Source: Pseudaquidulcibacter sp041917055
GTDB lineage: Bacteria > Pseudomonadota > Alphaproteobacteria > Caulobacterales > Aquidulcibacteraceae
Reading direction: 5' to 3'
NCBI GenBank assembly: GCA_041917055.1
Contig: JAYRYJ010000005.1
Coordinates: 1-64,000, forward strand
Length of the DNA: 64,000 nt
The position numbers were made by a program, and so were the translations under genes. Below the pieces are notes generated by a model, which was not told where the DNA came from, searched no databases, and worked only from the letters and a program-made list of their open reading frames with translations. Positions 8,151 through 16,836 of the stretch are shown here, one piece after another; positions within the stretch are counted from its first letter, which is position 1, and every line of letters starts with the position of its first letter.

Positions 8151-8891
8151 ATGTCTGTTTTAGAAAAATTGAACCGCCAAATTACCGCGCGAATTCCGGT
8201 CAAAATGGTCAAAAATAAATCGCAAAAAGCGATTGCGAGCATAACGTTTGACGATTTTCCACATTCTGCTTGGCGAATGGGCGGCAAAATTCTTGCGAAA
8301 TACAATGCCAAAGCAACTTATTATGCGGTTGGAGAGTTTTGCGGTCAAACAATCGATGGCCTAGAACAATTTGTGGAAAAAGACCTGCACGAAATTGTAG
8401 CGGCGGGCCATGAAATCGCATCGCATACTTTTGATCACAATCGGGTTTATGTTCACAATAATGAAGCTATTTCGCGCTTGGAAAACGAAAATCAGATTTT
8501 CTTTGACAAGGTTTTGATTGATTACCCACTTTCAAATTTTGCCTATCCTTATGGCGAAATCAGCCCGCGCACTAAAATGGCCTATTCCGAAATCTATGCT
8601 TCTTCGCGCGGAATTAGGGAGGGAATAAACGGCAATTGGTTTGATCTTGCGCAATTAAAAGCGATCGGCATTGAAAAGCGCCATTATGATAAAGCAAAAA
8701 TCGAAGATTTGATTGCTAAAGCGAAAGAACATAACGGTTGGATCATATTTTTCACCCATGATATTGATGAAAACCCAAGTCCCTATGGTGCAACACCAAA
8801 AATGTTGGATGATACTATTGATTCTATTGTGAAAAACGGAATTGAAATTCTGACTGTAAAGGCCGCACTTGCCGCCACGCAATTCGCGTAA
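8151..8891 (+). CDS. Polysaccharide deacetylase (NodB-like, CE4)
   Basis: 246-aa NodB-homology enzyme. SITFDDFPHSAW carries the catalytic TFDD, HEIASHTFDHNRV gives the metal-binding H-x3-H, FAYPYGE is motif 3 and IIFFTHDIDEN supplies the late His. Members remove N- or O-acetyl groups from glycans. There is no signal peptide, so it probably acts on a cytoplasmic glycan intermediate. I start at ATG 8151, with GGGG a few bases upstream, rather than the in-frame codon at 8130 inside the previous gene. Coupling to the FkbH-like gene suggests shared work on a surface polysaccharide; that is inference. Confidence 0.88.
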   Translation: MSVLEKLNRQITARIPVKMVKNKSQKAIASITFDDFPHSAWRMGGKILAKYNAKATYYAVGEFCGQTIDGLEQFVEKDLHEIVAAGHEIASHTFDHNRVYVHNNEAISRLENENQIFFDKVLIDYPLSNFAYPYGEISPRTKMAYSEIYASSRGIREGINGNWFDLAQLKAIGIEKRHYDKAKIEDLIAKAKEHNGWIIFFTHDIDENPSPYGATPKMLDDTIDSIVKNGIEILTVKAALAATQFA

Positions 8892-9037
8892 TTCCATATA
8901 ATTAGTGTAAATAAAGCCATCTTTTGTTGCAATTTTGTGAAATGCATTTTTTTGCAGAAAATGTGTTATTAACCAATTGTTAATATTTTGTTTCTCGGAT
9001 AGCTTGGAATCCACTTCAAGAATTGAAGGGGGACTTA

Positions 9038-9235
9038 ATGAAGAATTCAAAAAGTATTTTGATCGCTGGTGCTGTTGCCGCGATTTTGTTAATGGCTCAA
9101 GGTGCTATTTCCTCGGATCGCGGCGGTGTTGCCCACGTTTGGGGAAAAGACAATAGTTCTATTTCTATGGACACATCTGCTCAACAGCGTCCAAAATGCA
9201 CTTCGTGTCATTCTACTGAGCCGACTTCTCCTTAA
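9038..9235 (+). CDS. Tiny exported protein with a CxxCH motif
   Basis: 65-aa protein with a strong ribosome-binding site (GAAGGGGGA). The N-terminus MKNSKS plus a 20-residue hydrophobic run ending near AQGAISS looks like a signal peptide. The mature part is only about 40 residues and ends with PKCTSCHSTEPTSP, a CxxCH haem-c attachment motif near the C-terminus with no obvious distal Met or His ligand. It is followed by a strong terminator and so forms a single-gene unit. Not recognised as a known family. It could be a minimal c-type cytochrome, a metal-binding peptide, or a chance CxxCH. Confidence 0.65.
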   Translation: MKNSKSILIAGAVAAILLMAQGAISSDRGGVAHVWGKDNSSISMDTSAQQRPKCTSCHSTEPTSP

Positions 9236-9269
9236 AACTTTCAATAGGCGTCGGCGCACCGATTTTTCA

Positions 9270-9310
9270 AATAGCCCAAAGCCAAAAGGCCTTGGGCTAT
9301 TTTGCTTTTT
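9270..9310 (+). terminator. Strong intrinsic terminator
   Basis: AATAGCCCAA and TTGGGCTATT form a 10-bp stem (with further GGC/GCC pairing inside), followed by TTGCTTTTTATTTT. It ends the CxxCH gene transcript. Confidence 0.8.
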
Positions 9311-9430
9311 ATTTTCCCTTGCGCAAAAGCCACATTTCGAAAATTGTAACATTTTATACGATTTGGAGGGTTGGAAGTTTTACCATGACACTATAATGTA
9401 AGTATTGGAAACTATATCAGGGCTCTTATT

Positions 9431-10042
9431 TTGACAGTTTTTTACCACAAAAACGATTTGCCGTCCGGCATTGATTTTGGCGATTGCGTCGCCATCGATA
9501 CTGAAACCATGGGTTTATCATTGGTTCGCGACGCTTTATGTGTTGTGCAATTATCATCGGGCGATGGCAATGCCCACGTCGTTCAATTAAACCGCGACAC
9601 TTATGATTGTCCAAATTTAAAAGCATTGATGGCGAATGAAAAAGTGGAAAAACTTTTCCATTTTGCACGTTTTGATGTCGCTATGCTCAAAAAACATTTG
9701 GGTGTTTTTGCAGGGTCGATTTTCTGCACTAAAATTGCATCGAAATTATCACGGACTTATACCGACCGCCATGGCCTAAAGGATTTATTGCGTGAATTAT
9801 TGAGTGTCGAACTTAATAAACAACAACAAAGCTCTGATTGGGGTGCAATCGAATTAAGCGAGGCACAATTGAATTATGCGGCATCTGATGTCTTATACCT
9901 TCATGCTGCCAAAGCGAAATTGTCGGAAATGCTTATTCGCCATAATCGGCTTGAGATTGCCAAGAATTGTTTCGAATTTCTAAAAACACAGGCAATGCTT
10001 GATATTTCGGGCTTTGCTGAAATCGATATTTTTGCGCATTAA
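9431..10042 (+). CDS. rnd: Ribonuclease D-type 3'-5' exonuclease, short form
   Basis: 203-aa DEDD exonuclease. AIDTETMGL is Exo I (DxE), HFARFDVAMLKKHLG is Exo II, and NYAASDVLYLHAAKAKL is Exo III (YxxxD). The protein lacks the C-terminal HRDC repeats of long RNase D, as is usual for the short alphaproteobacterial form placed ahead of lptC. It should trim tRNA and small-RNA 3' ends. The only upstream in-frame start is TTG 9431; the N-terminus (TVFYHKNDLP) fits the family. The stop lies 1 bp before the lptC start. Confidence 0.9.
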   Translation: MTVFYHKNDLPSGIDFGDCVAIDTETMGLSLVRDALCVVQLSSGDGNAHVVQLNRDTYDCPNLKALMANEKVEKLFHFARFDVAMLKKHLGVFAGSIFCTKIASKLSRTYTDRHGLKDLLRELLSVELNKQQQSSDWGAIELSEAQLNYAASDVLYLHAAKAKLSEMLIRHNRLEIAKNCFEFLKTQAMLDISGFAEIDIFAH

Positions 10043-10043
10043 T

Positions 10044-10922
10044 ATGAGTGTTTTGAACGAATTCATTGCACAATTTTCGTCCTTTCGGGCACGCCCGCAA
10101 AGGCGTGACTTGGAATTGCGGAAACTAAGAATTCGTGGACTTCGAAGTGTTTTGACTTTTGTCATTGCCGTTACAACTCTAATGTTTCTGTTTTCTTATG
10201 TGCTTTCAGCATTTAAGCCAAAACGCAATTTGCAACAGGAATTGGTAAAAGGCGATAGTTTGGTTTTTGATAAACCGTCGTTCACGGGTCATACAGCATC
10301 AGGCGGGCGCATTATCGTTACAGCAAGTGAGGCAACGCGAACCCTGCAATCTGATCAAGGTGATATTGTCCTAAAGAACCCGGTGGTTACGACACAGACC
10401 GGTTCAAAGCTCACGGCAAATTCCGGAACTTGGAATCAAATCAAACAGAAATTAATGCTGCGTGAGGCGGTCAAAATGCGTGATAATAATGGGAATACTG
10501 CGATTGCCGATTATGCGTTTTGGGGTGTGTTGGAAAATGCCAGTCAAGGCCAAGCGCCAACAGAAGAACAATTATATCTTACCGGAAATGTATCCTTTAT
10601 ACAGCCAAGCGGGGAGGCGATTAATGCCGCGTCTGCAATATGGAATGAAACCAGCGCCAAACTGAATTTCATTTCTGAACCTATTGCGCAAATTGCGGGT
10701 CCGAATGCCAAAAGCGCACGGGTAAATGGAAAAATTGCCGGTGGCACAATTGGTGCAGGAACTTTATTAATCGATACGCAGGCGAAAATCGCATATGGTA
10801 AAGATAGTATCTCAATTAATTCGCAAGCCATTAATGCATGGGCTGATTCTTTTGAATTCCATTTTGATTCAAAGCATCTTATTTTAAGGGGAAAAGCACG
10901 TGCAAGCTATGCGACCAAATAA
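10044..10922 (+). CDS. lptC: LptC, LPS export periplasmic bridge protein
   Basis: 292-aa bitopic inner-membrane protein. A basic N-terminus (RARPQRRDLELRKLR) precedes one membrane segment (about residues 35-55, VLTFVIAVTTLMFLFSYVLSAF), then an OstA-like beta-jellyroll with repeated strands such as GGRIIVTASEA and ANSGTWNQIKQKLMLREAVKM. LptC takes LPS from LptB2FG and passes it to LptA. It is longer than the E. coli protein, as is common in alphaproteobacteria. ATG 10044 follows the rnd stop directly; the longer ORF would overlap rnd. Confidence 0.9.
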   Translation: MSVLNEFIAQFSSFRARPQRRDLELRKLRIRGLRSVLTFVIAVTTLMFLFSYVLSAFKPKRNLQQELVKGDSLVFDKPSFTGHTASGGRIIVTASEATRTLQSDQGDIVLKNPVVTTQTGSKLTANSGTWNQIKQKLMLREAVKMRDNNGNTAIADYAFWGVLENASQGQAPTEEQLYLTGNVSFIQPSGEAINAASAIWNETSAKLNFISEPIAQIAGPNAKSARVNGKIAGGTIGAGTLLIDTQAKIAYGKDSISINSQAINAWADSFEFHFDSKHLILRGKARASYATK

Positions 10923-10943
10923 AAAGCCTGTAAGGAAATACAA

Positions 10944-11468
10944 ATGATGGATTTGAAAAATCAAAAACCCACGAAAAATAACGGCGCTCTTGGCAAAATT
11001 GCGTTTTTATCCGGATTTATGTTCCTTGCAATCGCTGCGGGTGCGGCCATTGCGCAAAGCAATCAAGATGGTCCGATACAGGTCTATGCAAATGAAATCG
11101 ACGTACAACCACAGAATAATTTGGCATTTTTTACCGGCAATGCGGAATTCACGCAAAACGGCTATGTAATTCGCGCCGAAAAATTCAAGGTTGTTTATCG
11201 CGAAAAAGGCTCTGGCGCTTCAAATAAAATCGACAAATTATATGCCGATACTGAAACCGTTTTGGTAAGTGCCGAAGAAAAAATTCGCGGTGATAGATTG
11301 GTTTATGATGGCGCAACTTCAGTCGCCACTTTTTACGGCAATGTAATTTTGACGCAAAAGCAAAACGTAATGACGGGTGACGAATTGCGTGTGAATACAA
11401 AAACCAAACAATCAACCATTAAATCATCGGGTGGCAAAGTCCGCGCTGTCTTCTTCCCTGATGAGTAA
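10944..11468 (+). CDS. lptA: LptA, periplasmic LPS transport protein
   Basis: 174-aa OstA/LptA family protein. A membrane or signal sequence (residues about 20-38, IAFLSGFMFLAIAAGAAIAQS) precedes the jellyroll, which begins IQVYANEIDVQPQNNLAFFTGNAEF and ends with the conserved TKTKQSTIKSSGGKVRAVF. It bridges LptC and LptD across the periplasm. TAAGGA lies 7 bp before ATG 10944; the adjacent ATG 10947 is an equal alternative. Confidence 0.92.
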   Translation: MMDLKNQKPTKNNGALGKIAFLSGFMFLAIAAGAAIAQSNQDGPIQVYANEIDVQPQNNLAFFTGNAEFTQNGYVIRAEKFKVVYREKGSGASNKIDKLYADTETVLVSAEEKIRGDRLVYDGATSVATFYGNVILTQKQNVMTGDELRVNTKTKQSTIKSSGGKVRAVFFPDE

Positions 11469-11472
11469 ATAA

Positions 11473-12228
11473 ATGTCGCAAACAAACTCGATTAAATCGT
11501 CAAGAGACCCGAAGACTGGCCTTCATGCCTTTAATCTCGGCAAGAGTTTTAAGGGGCGCGAAGTCGTGCGTGATGTTTCATTGCATTTGGAACGGGGGGA
11601 GGTTTTGGGGCTTTTGGGGCCGAATGGCGCCGGCAAAACCACGTGCTTTTATATGATAACGGGCCTTATCCCTGCTGACTTTGGATCGATTTACATTGAC
11701 GGTGTCGAAGTGTCCGCTTTGCCAATGTATGTGCGCGCGCGATTGGGTCTTGGATATTTGCCGCAAGAACCGTCAATTTTTCGCGGCCTTAGTGTCAAAG
11801 ACAATATTCTTGCGGTCCTTGAAACAATTGAACCCGATGAAGAAAAACGCAATGAACGGGTCGAAGAATTATTAAATGAATTAAACATCACAAAAGTCCG
11901 TAACCAGCCCGCGCCAACCTTATCAGGCGGGGAAAGGCGGCGTTTGGAACTTGCGCGCGCCTTGGCAACCAATCCTTCATATATTTTGTTAGACGAACCA
12001 TTTGCGGGCGTTGACCCATTGGCGATTGCCGATATTCGCAATTTGGTTTCTTATCTTAAACAGCGCGGCATTGGCGTATTAATTACCGACCATAATGTTC
12101 GCGAAACCCTTTTGATTACAGATAAAACCGCAATTATCGCCGATGGACGCGTCCTATTTGAAGGCACATCGGAAGAAGTCCTGCACAATGATGACGTCCG
12201 CCGTTATTATTTGGGCAAGGATTTTTAA
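11473..12228 (+). CDS. lptB: LptB, LPS export ABC ATPase
   Basis: 251-aa ATPase of the LptB2FGC exporter. Walker A GPNGAGKTT, the LptB-typical YLPQEPSIFRGLSV Q-loop region, signature LSGGERRRLELARAL, Walker B YILLDEPFAGVDP and the H-loop LITDHNVRETL are all present. It starts 4 bp after the lptA stop. An N-terminal extension of about 15 residues is short and polar. lptF and lptG are not in this window, as usual. Confidence 0.95.
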   Translation: MSQTNSIKSSRDPKTGLHAFNLGKSFKGREVVRDVSLHLERGEVLGLLGPNGAGKTTCFYMITGLIPADFGSIYIDGVEVSALPMYVRARLGLGYLPQEPSIFRGLSVKDNILAVLETIEPDEEKRNERVEELLNELNITKVRNQPAPTLSGGERRRLELARALATNPSYILLDEPFAGVDPLAIADIRNLVSYLKQRGIGVLITDHNVRETLLITDKTAIIADGRVLFEGTSEEVLHNDDVRRYYLGKDF

Positions 12229-12630
12229 TAAATCCCGTAAATCAATGTCGAGCTTGGCTTTCATTTCCGACATAATCATAAATCTTAATAGTCCAAAGAC
12301 CGCGTTATAGTGGAAAATTTTACTCTGCCATCTTTAAATATGTCAGTTTTTACATGTCAAATTTAACATATAAAAATTGGTATGCTTAGGGAGCTTTGCG
12401 GATTTTATTTGACTTATTGGAACTTCCTTTCAAGGATGAAATCCAATCACCCAAAAACCGCGATTCTTTGTGCCCACTTCAAAAACACTGCGGCAATAAT
12501 GCAAAAAATGCTTAATTCCAATATCTTATCAGTTCTAGTCATAATCCGTTTACCACTTTTCTCACATAAATAGGGAAATTATTAAAACCTTTGTGCAATA
12601 AAGGGCGGTAAGTTTTAGGGGGCAGTCTTA
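12229..12630. other. rpoN upstream region, 402 bp without a gene
   Basis: AT-rich stretch between lptB and rpoN. The only ORF (12382-12573) has no ribosome-binding site and no recognisable composition. AT-rich runs around 12340-12380 (TGTCAGTTTTTACATGTCAAATTTAACAT) could hold the rpoN promoter, but no clear -35/-10 or -24/-12 element stands out. Confidence 0.4.
12240..12420. other. No feature seen in the first part of the lptB-rpoN gap
   Basis: The stretch is AT-rich with short direct and inverted words but no hairpin, ORF or operator that I would defend. Confidence 0.3.
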
Positions 12631-14127
12631 ATGGCAATTTCGCCAAGATTAGAGATGCGACAGGGACAGGGTCTGGTAATGACCCCGCAATTGCAACAAG
12701 CGATTAAGCTATTGCAATTCTCAAGCGTCGAACTTGCCGAATATATTGAACAGGAATTAGAACGTAACCCAATGCTAGAGCGCATTGAAAACGAAGATTC
12801 AGACAATGCCGAAACCGCTGAAAACAATGATGATTATTCTGAAAATGGCGAAATCACATTAAGCATTGATGCGCCGGACCCAAATGCCGAAGGCGCCTTA
12901 GACGCCTCTTATGAAGATGTTTATAATGATGCCGACATTCCAGCAGCGGAGGCAATTGGCTCAAATACAGATTGGTCAAAATCCGGCGATGGTCGCCATT
13001 ATGATGAATTAGAGAATATCGAGAATACTTTAAGTCACGATATTACCCTTCATGATTTCCTTGAAGAACAAGCAAGCCTTGCATTTAAAGACCCGATAGA
13101 TCGAATGATATGCGCCTATCTAATCGATTTTGTTGATGATGGCGGATATTTGCGCGCCGATATGGATGAGGCTGTAAACCTTTTAGGCGTCAGCCGCGAC
13201 AAACTCGAAGAAATCATAAAAGTCATGCAGACTTTTGACCCAATCGGTGTTTGTGCGCGTAGTGTCGAAGAATGTCTGGCCGCTCAATTGCGTGAAAAAG
13301 ACCATTTAGATCCGACAATGGAAAAATTGCTTTCCAATTTGGACATATTGGCAAAACATGATTTGCGCGCATTGTGCCATATTTGCGAAGTCGATGGCGA
13401 AGAATTGGCGCTAATGATACGCGAAATTCGCGAATTAACGCCACGCCCTGGTGCATCATTCGGCAAAGGCAATTCCGAAACCATAATTCCGGACGTTTTC
13501 GTGCGCGAAGCGCCCAATGGAACTTGGGTAGTCGAATTAAATACCGACACATTGCCACGCGTTTTGGTCAATAATTCTTATTGTGAAACTGTGTCACGAG
13601 CTGCACGCAATGATGAAGAAAAATCCTATATTACCGAATGTCAAAATGATGCATCTTGGTTGGTAAAAGCATTGGATCAACGTGCAAAAACCATTTTGAA
13701 AGTCGCAAAGGAAATTGTCCGTCGCCAAGATGGATTTTTGACCTATGGTATTTCGCATTTAAGACCTTTGGTCTTAAAAGACGTTGCAAGTGTGATTGAT
13801 ATGCACGAATCCACCGTCAGCCGCGTGACATCAAATAAATACATTTCAACACCACGCGGTAATTTTGAAATGAAATATTTCTTTACCACTGCGATTAATT
13901 CATCCTATGGCGCACAAACCCATTCATCTGAATCGGTGCGTTATCAAATCAAGAGCTTGATTGACACCGAAGAAGCAAAAGACCCGCTTTCCGACGACGC
14001 AATTGTCGAAATCCTAAAAGAAACCGGAATTGATATTGCGCGCCGCACAGTGGCAAAATATCGCGAAGCCATGCGAATCCCTTCTTCTGTCGAGCGTCGC
14101 CGTCAAGGTTTGCGTTTAGCCTCATAG
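12631..14127 (+). CDS. rpoN: RNA polymerase sigma-54 factor
   Basis: 498-aa sigma-54. Region I is Gln/Leu-rich (RLEMRQGQGLVMTPQLQQAIKLL), followed by an acidic Region II (about residues 50-125), the core-binding domain, a DNA-binding HTH (VASVIDMHESTVSRVTSNKYI) and the diagnostic RpoN box ARRTVAKYREAMRIPSSVERR at the C-terminus. It directs -24/-12 promoters with AAA+ activators. A strong AGGGGGCAG site lies before ATG 12631. Its placement before hpf and ptsN is the classical proteobacterial arrangement. Confidence 0.97.
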   Translation: MAISPRLEMRQGQGLVMTPQLQQAIKLLQFSSVELAEYIEQELERNPMLERIENEDSDNAETAENNDDYSENGEITLSIDAPDPNAEGALDASYEDVYNDADIPAAEAIGSNTDWSKSGDGRHYDELENIENTLSHDITLHDFLEEQASLAFKDPIDRMICAYLIDFVDDGGYLRADMDEAVNLLGVSRDKLEEIIKVMQTFDPIGVCARSVEECLAAQLREKDHLDPTMEKLLSNLDILAKHDLRALCHICEVDGEELALMIREIRELTPRPGASFGKGNSETIIPDVFVREAPNGTWVVELNTDTLPRVLVNNSYCETVSRAARNDEEKSYITECQNDASWLVKALDQRAKTILKVAKEIVRRQDGFLTYGISHLRPLVLKDVASVIDMHESTVSRVTSNKYISTPRGNFEMKYFFTTAINSSYGAQTHSSESVRYQIKSLIDTEEAKDPLSDDAIVEILKETGIDIARRTVAKYREAMRIPSSVERRRQGLRLAS

Positions 14128-14187
14128 AAATAATCGACGCGGCAAATATTTCCTCTTGAAATTTTTTGAGACAGGCATAGATTTCAT

Positions 14188-14208
14188 AAAACGGACATAG
14201 TCCGTTTT
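14188..14208 (+). promoter_or_regulatory. Hairpin just ahead of hpf
   Basis: AAAACGGAC-ATA-GTCCGTTTT is a perfect 9-bp stem immediately upstream of the hpf Shine-Dalgarno (GAGGAGG). It may be a rpoN terminator, an mRNA-processing hairpin or an operator. Confidence 0.55.
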
Positions 14209-14224
14209 CAATGAGGAGGTTTTT

Positions 14225-14566
14225 ATGACCCAATTACGAACTCGTGTAACCGGCAAGAATCTAGATGTTGGCGAGGCTCTTCGAAGTAAAATTGAGGAAG
14301 ATCTCGAAAACGGAATTGCCCGATACGCCAGCTCCCGCGATGGTGAAGCAACAGTGATTGTGGCTAAAGAACGTCATTTATTCGTTGTCGAGGTTCTATT
14401 GCACCTCGATTCCAAGGTAAAAATGGAAGCAAAAGCAGAAGCGAACGACCCTCATGCTGCTTTCGCCCAAGCGCTTGATAAAATTGAGAAAAGGGTCAGA
14501 CGCAATAAAAGAAAGCTCAAAGACCACCATAATTCGAGCCTCAAATCCTTGAATGTCGCTGAATAA
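14225..14566 (+). CDS. hpf: Ribosome hibernation factor HPF/RaiA, short form
   Basis: 113-aa protein made of the single S30AE domain (LRTRVTGKNLDVGEALRSKIEEDL; HLFVVEVLLHLDSKVKMEAKA; HAAFAQALDKIEKRVRRNKRKLKDH). It binds the 30S A/P-site channel and silences ribosomes in stationary phase. The ATG follows a strong GAGGAGG. Many alphaproteobacterial HPFs are about 190 aa with a dimerisation domain at the C-terminus; here the protein ends right after the basic helix, and the next 130 bp encode no such domain. Confidence 0.9.
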   Translation: MTQLRTRVTGKNLDVGEALRSKIEEDLENGIARYASSRDGEATVIVAKERHLFVVEVLLHLDSKVKMEAKAEANDPHAAFAQALDKIEKRVRRNKRKLKDHHNSSLKSLNVAE

Positions 14567-14596
14567 TCACTTGATTTGAGTGCCTGTTTCATCTAG

Positions 14597-14663
14597 TGGG
14601 CGCGCGTATTTTGAATTTTCTGTTTGCAATGACGATGGGGATTTTTGTCCCCCCGCGCGCCTA
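14597..14663 (+). other. Nested hairpins between hpf and ptsN
   Basis: An outer GGCGCGCG (14599-14606) pairs with CGCGCGCC (14654-14661), and an inner GGGGA-TTTTTG-TCCCC hairpin lies before the distal arm. It could be a terminator/attenuator or a processing site between the two genes. Confidence 0.5.
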
Positions 14664-14703
14664 ATTGGCATTTGCCTGACAGACGTAAAGAAAAGAGATA
14701 AGA

Positions 14704-15174
14704 ATGCCTAAATTGGGCGATTTACTGACCTCTGAAGCGATTGAGTTTCAAATAGAGGGCAAAGAGCGCAAGGATATTTTTAGATCCCTTGCTAAAACTG
14801 CGGCTAAGGCCTTTGGTCTCGATGAAAACCAGGTTTTTGAAGCAATTTTGGAACGTGAAAATCTTGGCGGGACCGGCCTAGGTGAAGGCGTCGCCGTGCC
14901 ACATGCGCGCATGAAAGGGCTTGACCATTCGTGTGGTGTTTTTGCACTATTAAAAGAAGGTGTTGATTTTGAGGGGCCGGATAATCGCCCTGCCGATTTG
15001 GTGTTTCTATTATTGTCCCCCGAAGAAGCGGCGGCAAATCATTTAAAAGCTCTTGCCAAAATCACAAGATTAATGCGCCAGGCGGGAATAAGGGCGGCAT
15101 TACGCAATGCGCGTTCAAAGGACGCTTTATACGCGCTTTTGGTCGATGCCGGTGCGTCGCCGCAAGTGGCCTAA
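14704..15174 (+). CDS. ptsN: PTS-Ntr EIIA component
   Basis: 156-aa EIIA-Ntr. The phosphorylatable His lies in GEGVAVPHARM (about residue 67), and the surrounding LGGTGLGEGVAVPHA and DLVFLLLSPEEAAANHLKALAKI blocks are typical. Phosphorylation by PtsP/NPr signals nitrogen and potassium status rather than sugar transport. It closes the rpoN-hpf-ptsN group and overlaps the convergent halogenase stop by 4 bp. Confidence 0.95.
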   Translation: MPKLGDLLTSEAIEFQIEGKERKDIFRSLAKTAAKAFGLDENQVFEAILERENLGGTGLGEGVAVPHARMKGLDHSCGVFALLKEGVDFEGPDNRPADLVFLLLSPEEAAANHLKALAKITRLMRQAGIRAALRNARSKDALYALLVDAGASPQVA

Positions 15175-16694
15175 TTAATATTAATTTTCCGATTAGTTAG
15201 GTTTTCGATAAATTCTTTATGTCCTGTCATATTATTGACGCCATTTTGAATGGCACTTGCGACATCATTTATGACTTTTTTCGAAAATTCCGGTGGTATT
15301 ACATCAATCAGCGGGTTGGTATTTTTGGGAATGACATCCATGCCGACCAAAACCGAAATCCAAGACATAGGCCGGAATAAATCATAATAATCCGAAATCA
15401 CCTTAGCCTGATTGTCATAAATATCGAGTTTTGCCTTCAAGCTGTCCGGAATTTCCATATTTGTGACGTAACGCCAAAATTCAGTATCATCGCGTTTTGA
15501 AGTGCAATAATGCATAATTATGAAATCGCGGATTTCCTCAATTTCGCGAATGCCGCGTGCATTATAGGCCTGACGAACCGTTTCGAGATTGCGATTGCGC
15601 GGGAAATGATCAAAGAAACGAAACATTGAACCAATTACTAAATGAATAGCTGTCGATTCCAATGGTTCAATAAAGCCCGACGCGAGGCCAACTGAAAGGC
15701 AATTCTTCACCCATTGTTCGCGCCGTCTTCCCGCTTTGAAATTAATATATCGCGGATCAGCTAAGGGTTTGCCGTCGATGGCGGAAGATAATAATTCATG
15801 CGCGCTTTCTTCGGTTTCAAAATCCGAAGAATAGACATAGCCATTGCCAATCCGGTTTTGCAATGGAATTCGCCATGTCCAACCCGCGCGGCGCGCTTTT
15901 GACAGTGTGTAAGGTGTCAATGGCGAAACACTTTCACAAGGCATAGCGATTGCGCGATTAACCGGTAGCCACTTTGTCCAATCTTCAAATGGAGAGCCTA
16001 ATTCTTTTTCAATTAATAGGCCGATGAAACCCGAACAATCAAAGAAGAAATCGCCGGAAATTTCGCGTCCATCTTTCAAGATCAAGGTTTTGATAAAACC
16101 TTCATCATCTTTTTTTACCCCGTTAATGGTGCCAACAATATGGTTCAGGCCTTTTGAGATCGAATATCCTTTCAAATAATCAGCGACCAATCCAGCATCA
16201 AAATGATAGGCATAGGAAAGCCAATTAAGCACGGATTGGTTTGACTTATCGGGCTTCATAAATTTGCATTTTTCCGCCGCCATTGAACAAATAGAAAGCG
16301 ATTGCAATGGAGGAAGGCTTTTGTCATTGACGCGCGATGATAACCAATGCTGATGCAATTGCACATTTTCAATCATCGGCCCCAATTCACCGAATGGATG
16401 ATAATAAGTGTGATTGAGATGCGCCCAATCATCAAATCTAATTGCTAATTTATAAGTTGCATTTGTTTCGCGAACGAAATCGGCCTCATCAATATTCAGG
16501 AAACTTAACAAGTCTTGCACAGATGGAATTGTCGCCTCGCCAACGCCAATAATTCCTATATCGCTGGATTCTATTAAAGTGACTTTATAGCCGCCTAAAG
16601 GTGTCTTAAGCAGGAGCTTGCTTAATGTTGCCGCCGCAATATAGCCAGCCGCACCGCCGCCGACTATCACGAATTCGCGAATTTCTTTTTGCAT
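15171..16694 (-). CDS. Flavin-dependent halogenase (tryptophan halogenase family), copy 1
   Basis: 507-aa enzyme of the FADH2-dependent halogenase family. Residues 12-17 GGGAAG form the FAD-binding GxGxxG; Lys82 in YKLAI matches the catalytic chloramine lysine (Lys79 of PrnA); WTWRIP (272-277) is the family-defining WxWxIP; Glu346 in PLEST matches the PrnA glutamate. All known catalytic positions are kept, so it is probably active on an aromatic substrate, but which one cannot be read. ATG 16694 has AAGG 9 bp upstream. A LacI operator lies 20 bp upstream, and copy 2 is divergent. A flavin reductase is not encoded nearby. Confidence 0.9.
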   Translation of the reverse strand: MQKEIREFVIVGGGAAGYIAAATLSKLLLKTPLGGYKVTLIESSDIGIIGVGEATIPSVQDLLSFLNIDEADFVRETNATYKLAIRFDDWAHLNHTYYHPFGELGPMIENVQLHQHWLSSRVNDKSLPPLQSLSICSMAAEKCKFMKPDKSNQSVLNWLSYAYHFDAGLVADYLKGYSISKGLNHIVGTINGVKKDDEGFIKTLILKDGREISGDFFFDCSGFIGLLIEKELGSPFEDWTKWLPVNRAIAMPCESVSPLTPYTLSKARRAGWTWRIPLQNRIGNGYVYSSDFETEESAHELLSSAIDGKPLADPRYINFKAGRRREQWVKNCLSVGLASGFIEPLESTAIHLVIGSMFRFFDHFPRNRNLETVRQAYNARGIREIEEIRDFIIMHYCTSKRDDTEFWRYVTNMEIPDSLKAKLDIYDNQAKVISDYYDLFRPMSWISVLVGMDVIPKNTNPLIDVIPPEFSKKVINDVASAIQNGVNNMTGHKEFIENLTNRKININ

Positions 16695-16713
16695 TTCCCT
16701 CAACCTTATTTTA

Positions 16714-16727
16714 TGTAAACGTTTACA
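16714..16727. promoter_or_regulatory. LacI-type operator between the halogenase genes
   Basis: TGTAAACGTTTACA, a perfect 14-bp palindrome with the central CG of LacI/GalR-family sites. It lies 20 bp before halogenase copy 1 and about 110 bp before copy 2. Near-identical sites occur upstream of the lacI-type gene at 18392 and 18425, so the same regulator probably controls both units. Confidence 0.88.
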
Positions 16728-16836
16728 CTATTCACAAATGCGGATTTGTAAAGTTGGATATTGCGAAACTGGTGCGACAAATTGCGGCTTTACAAGGAAA
16801 AATAACCGTCGTGATATTGTCAAAAGGGTGGGGAAA

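Noticed and set aside
12382..12573. 63-codon frame upstream of rpoN
   Set aside because: No ribosome-binding site, odd composition and no recognisable domain.
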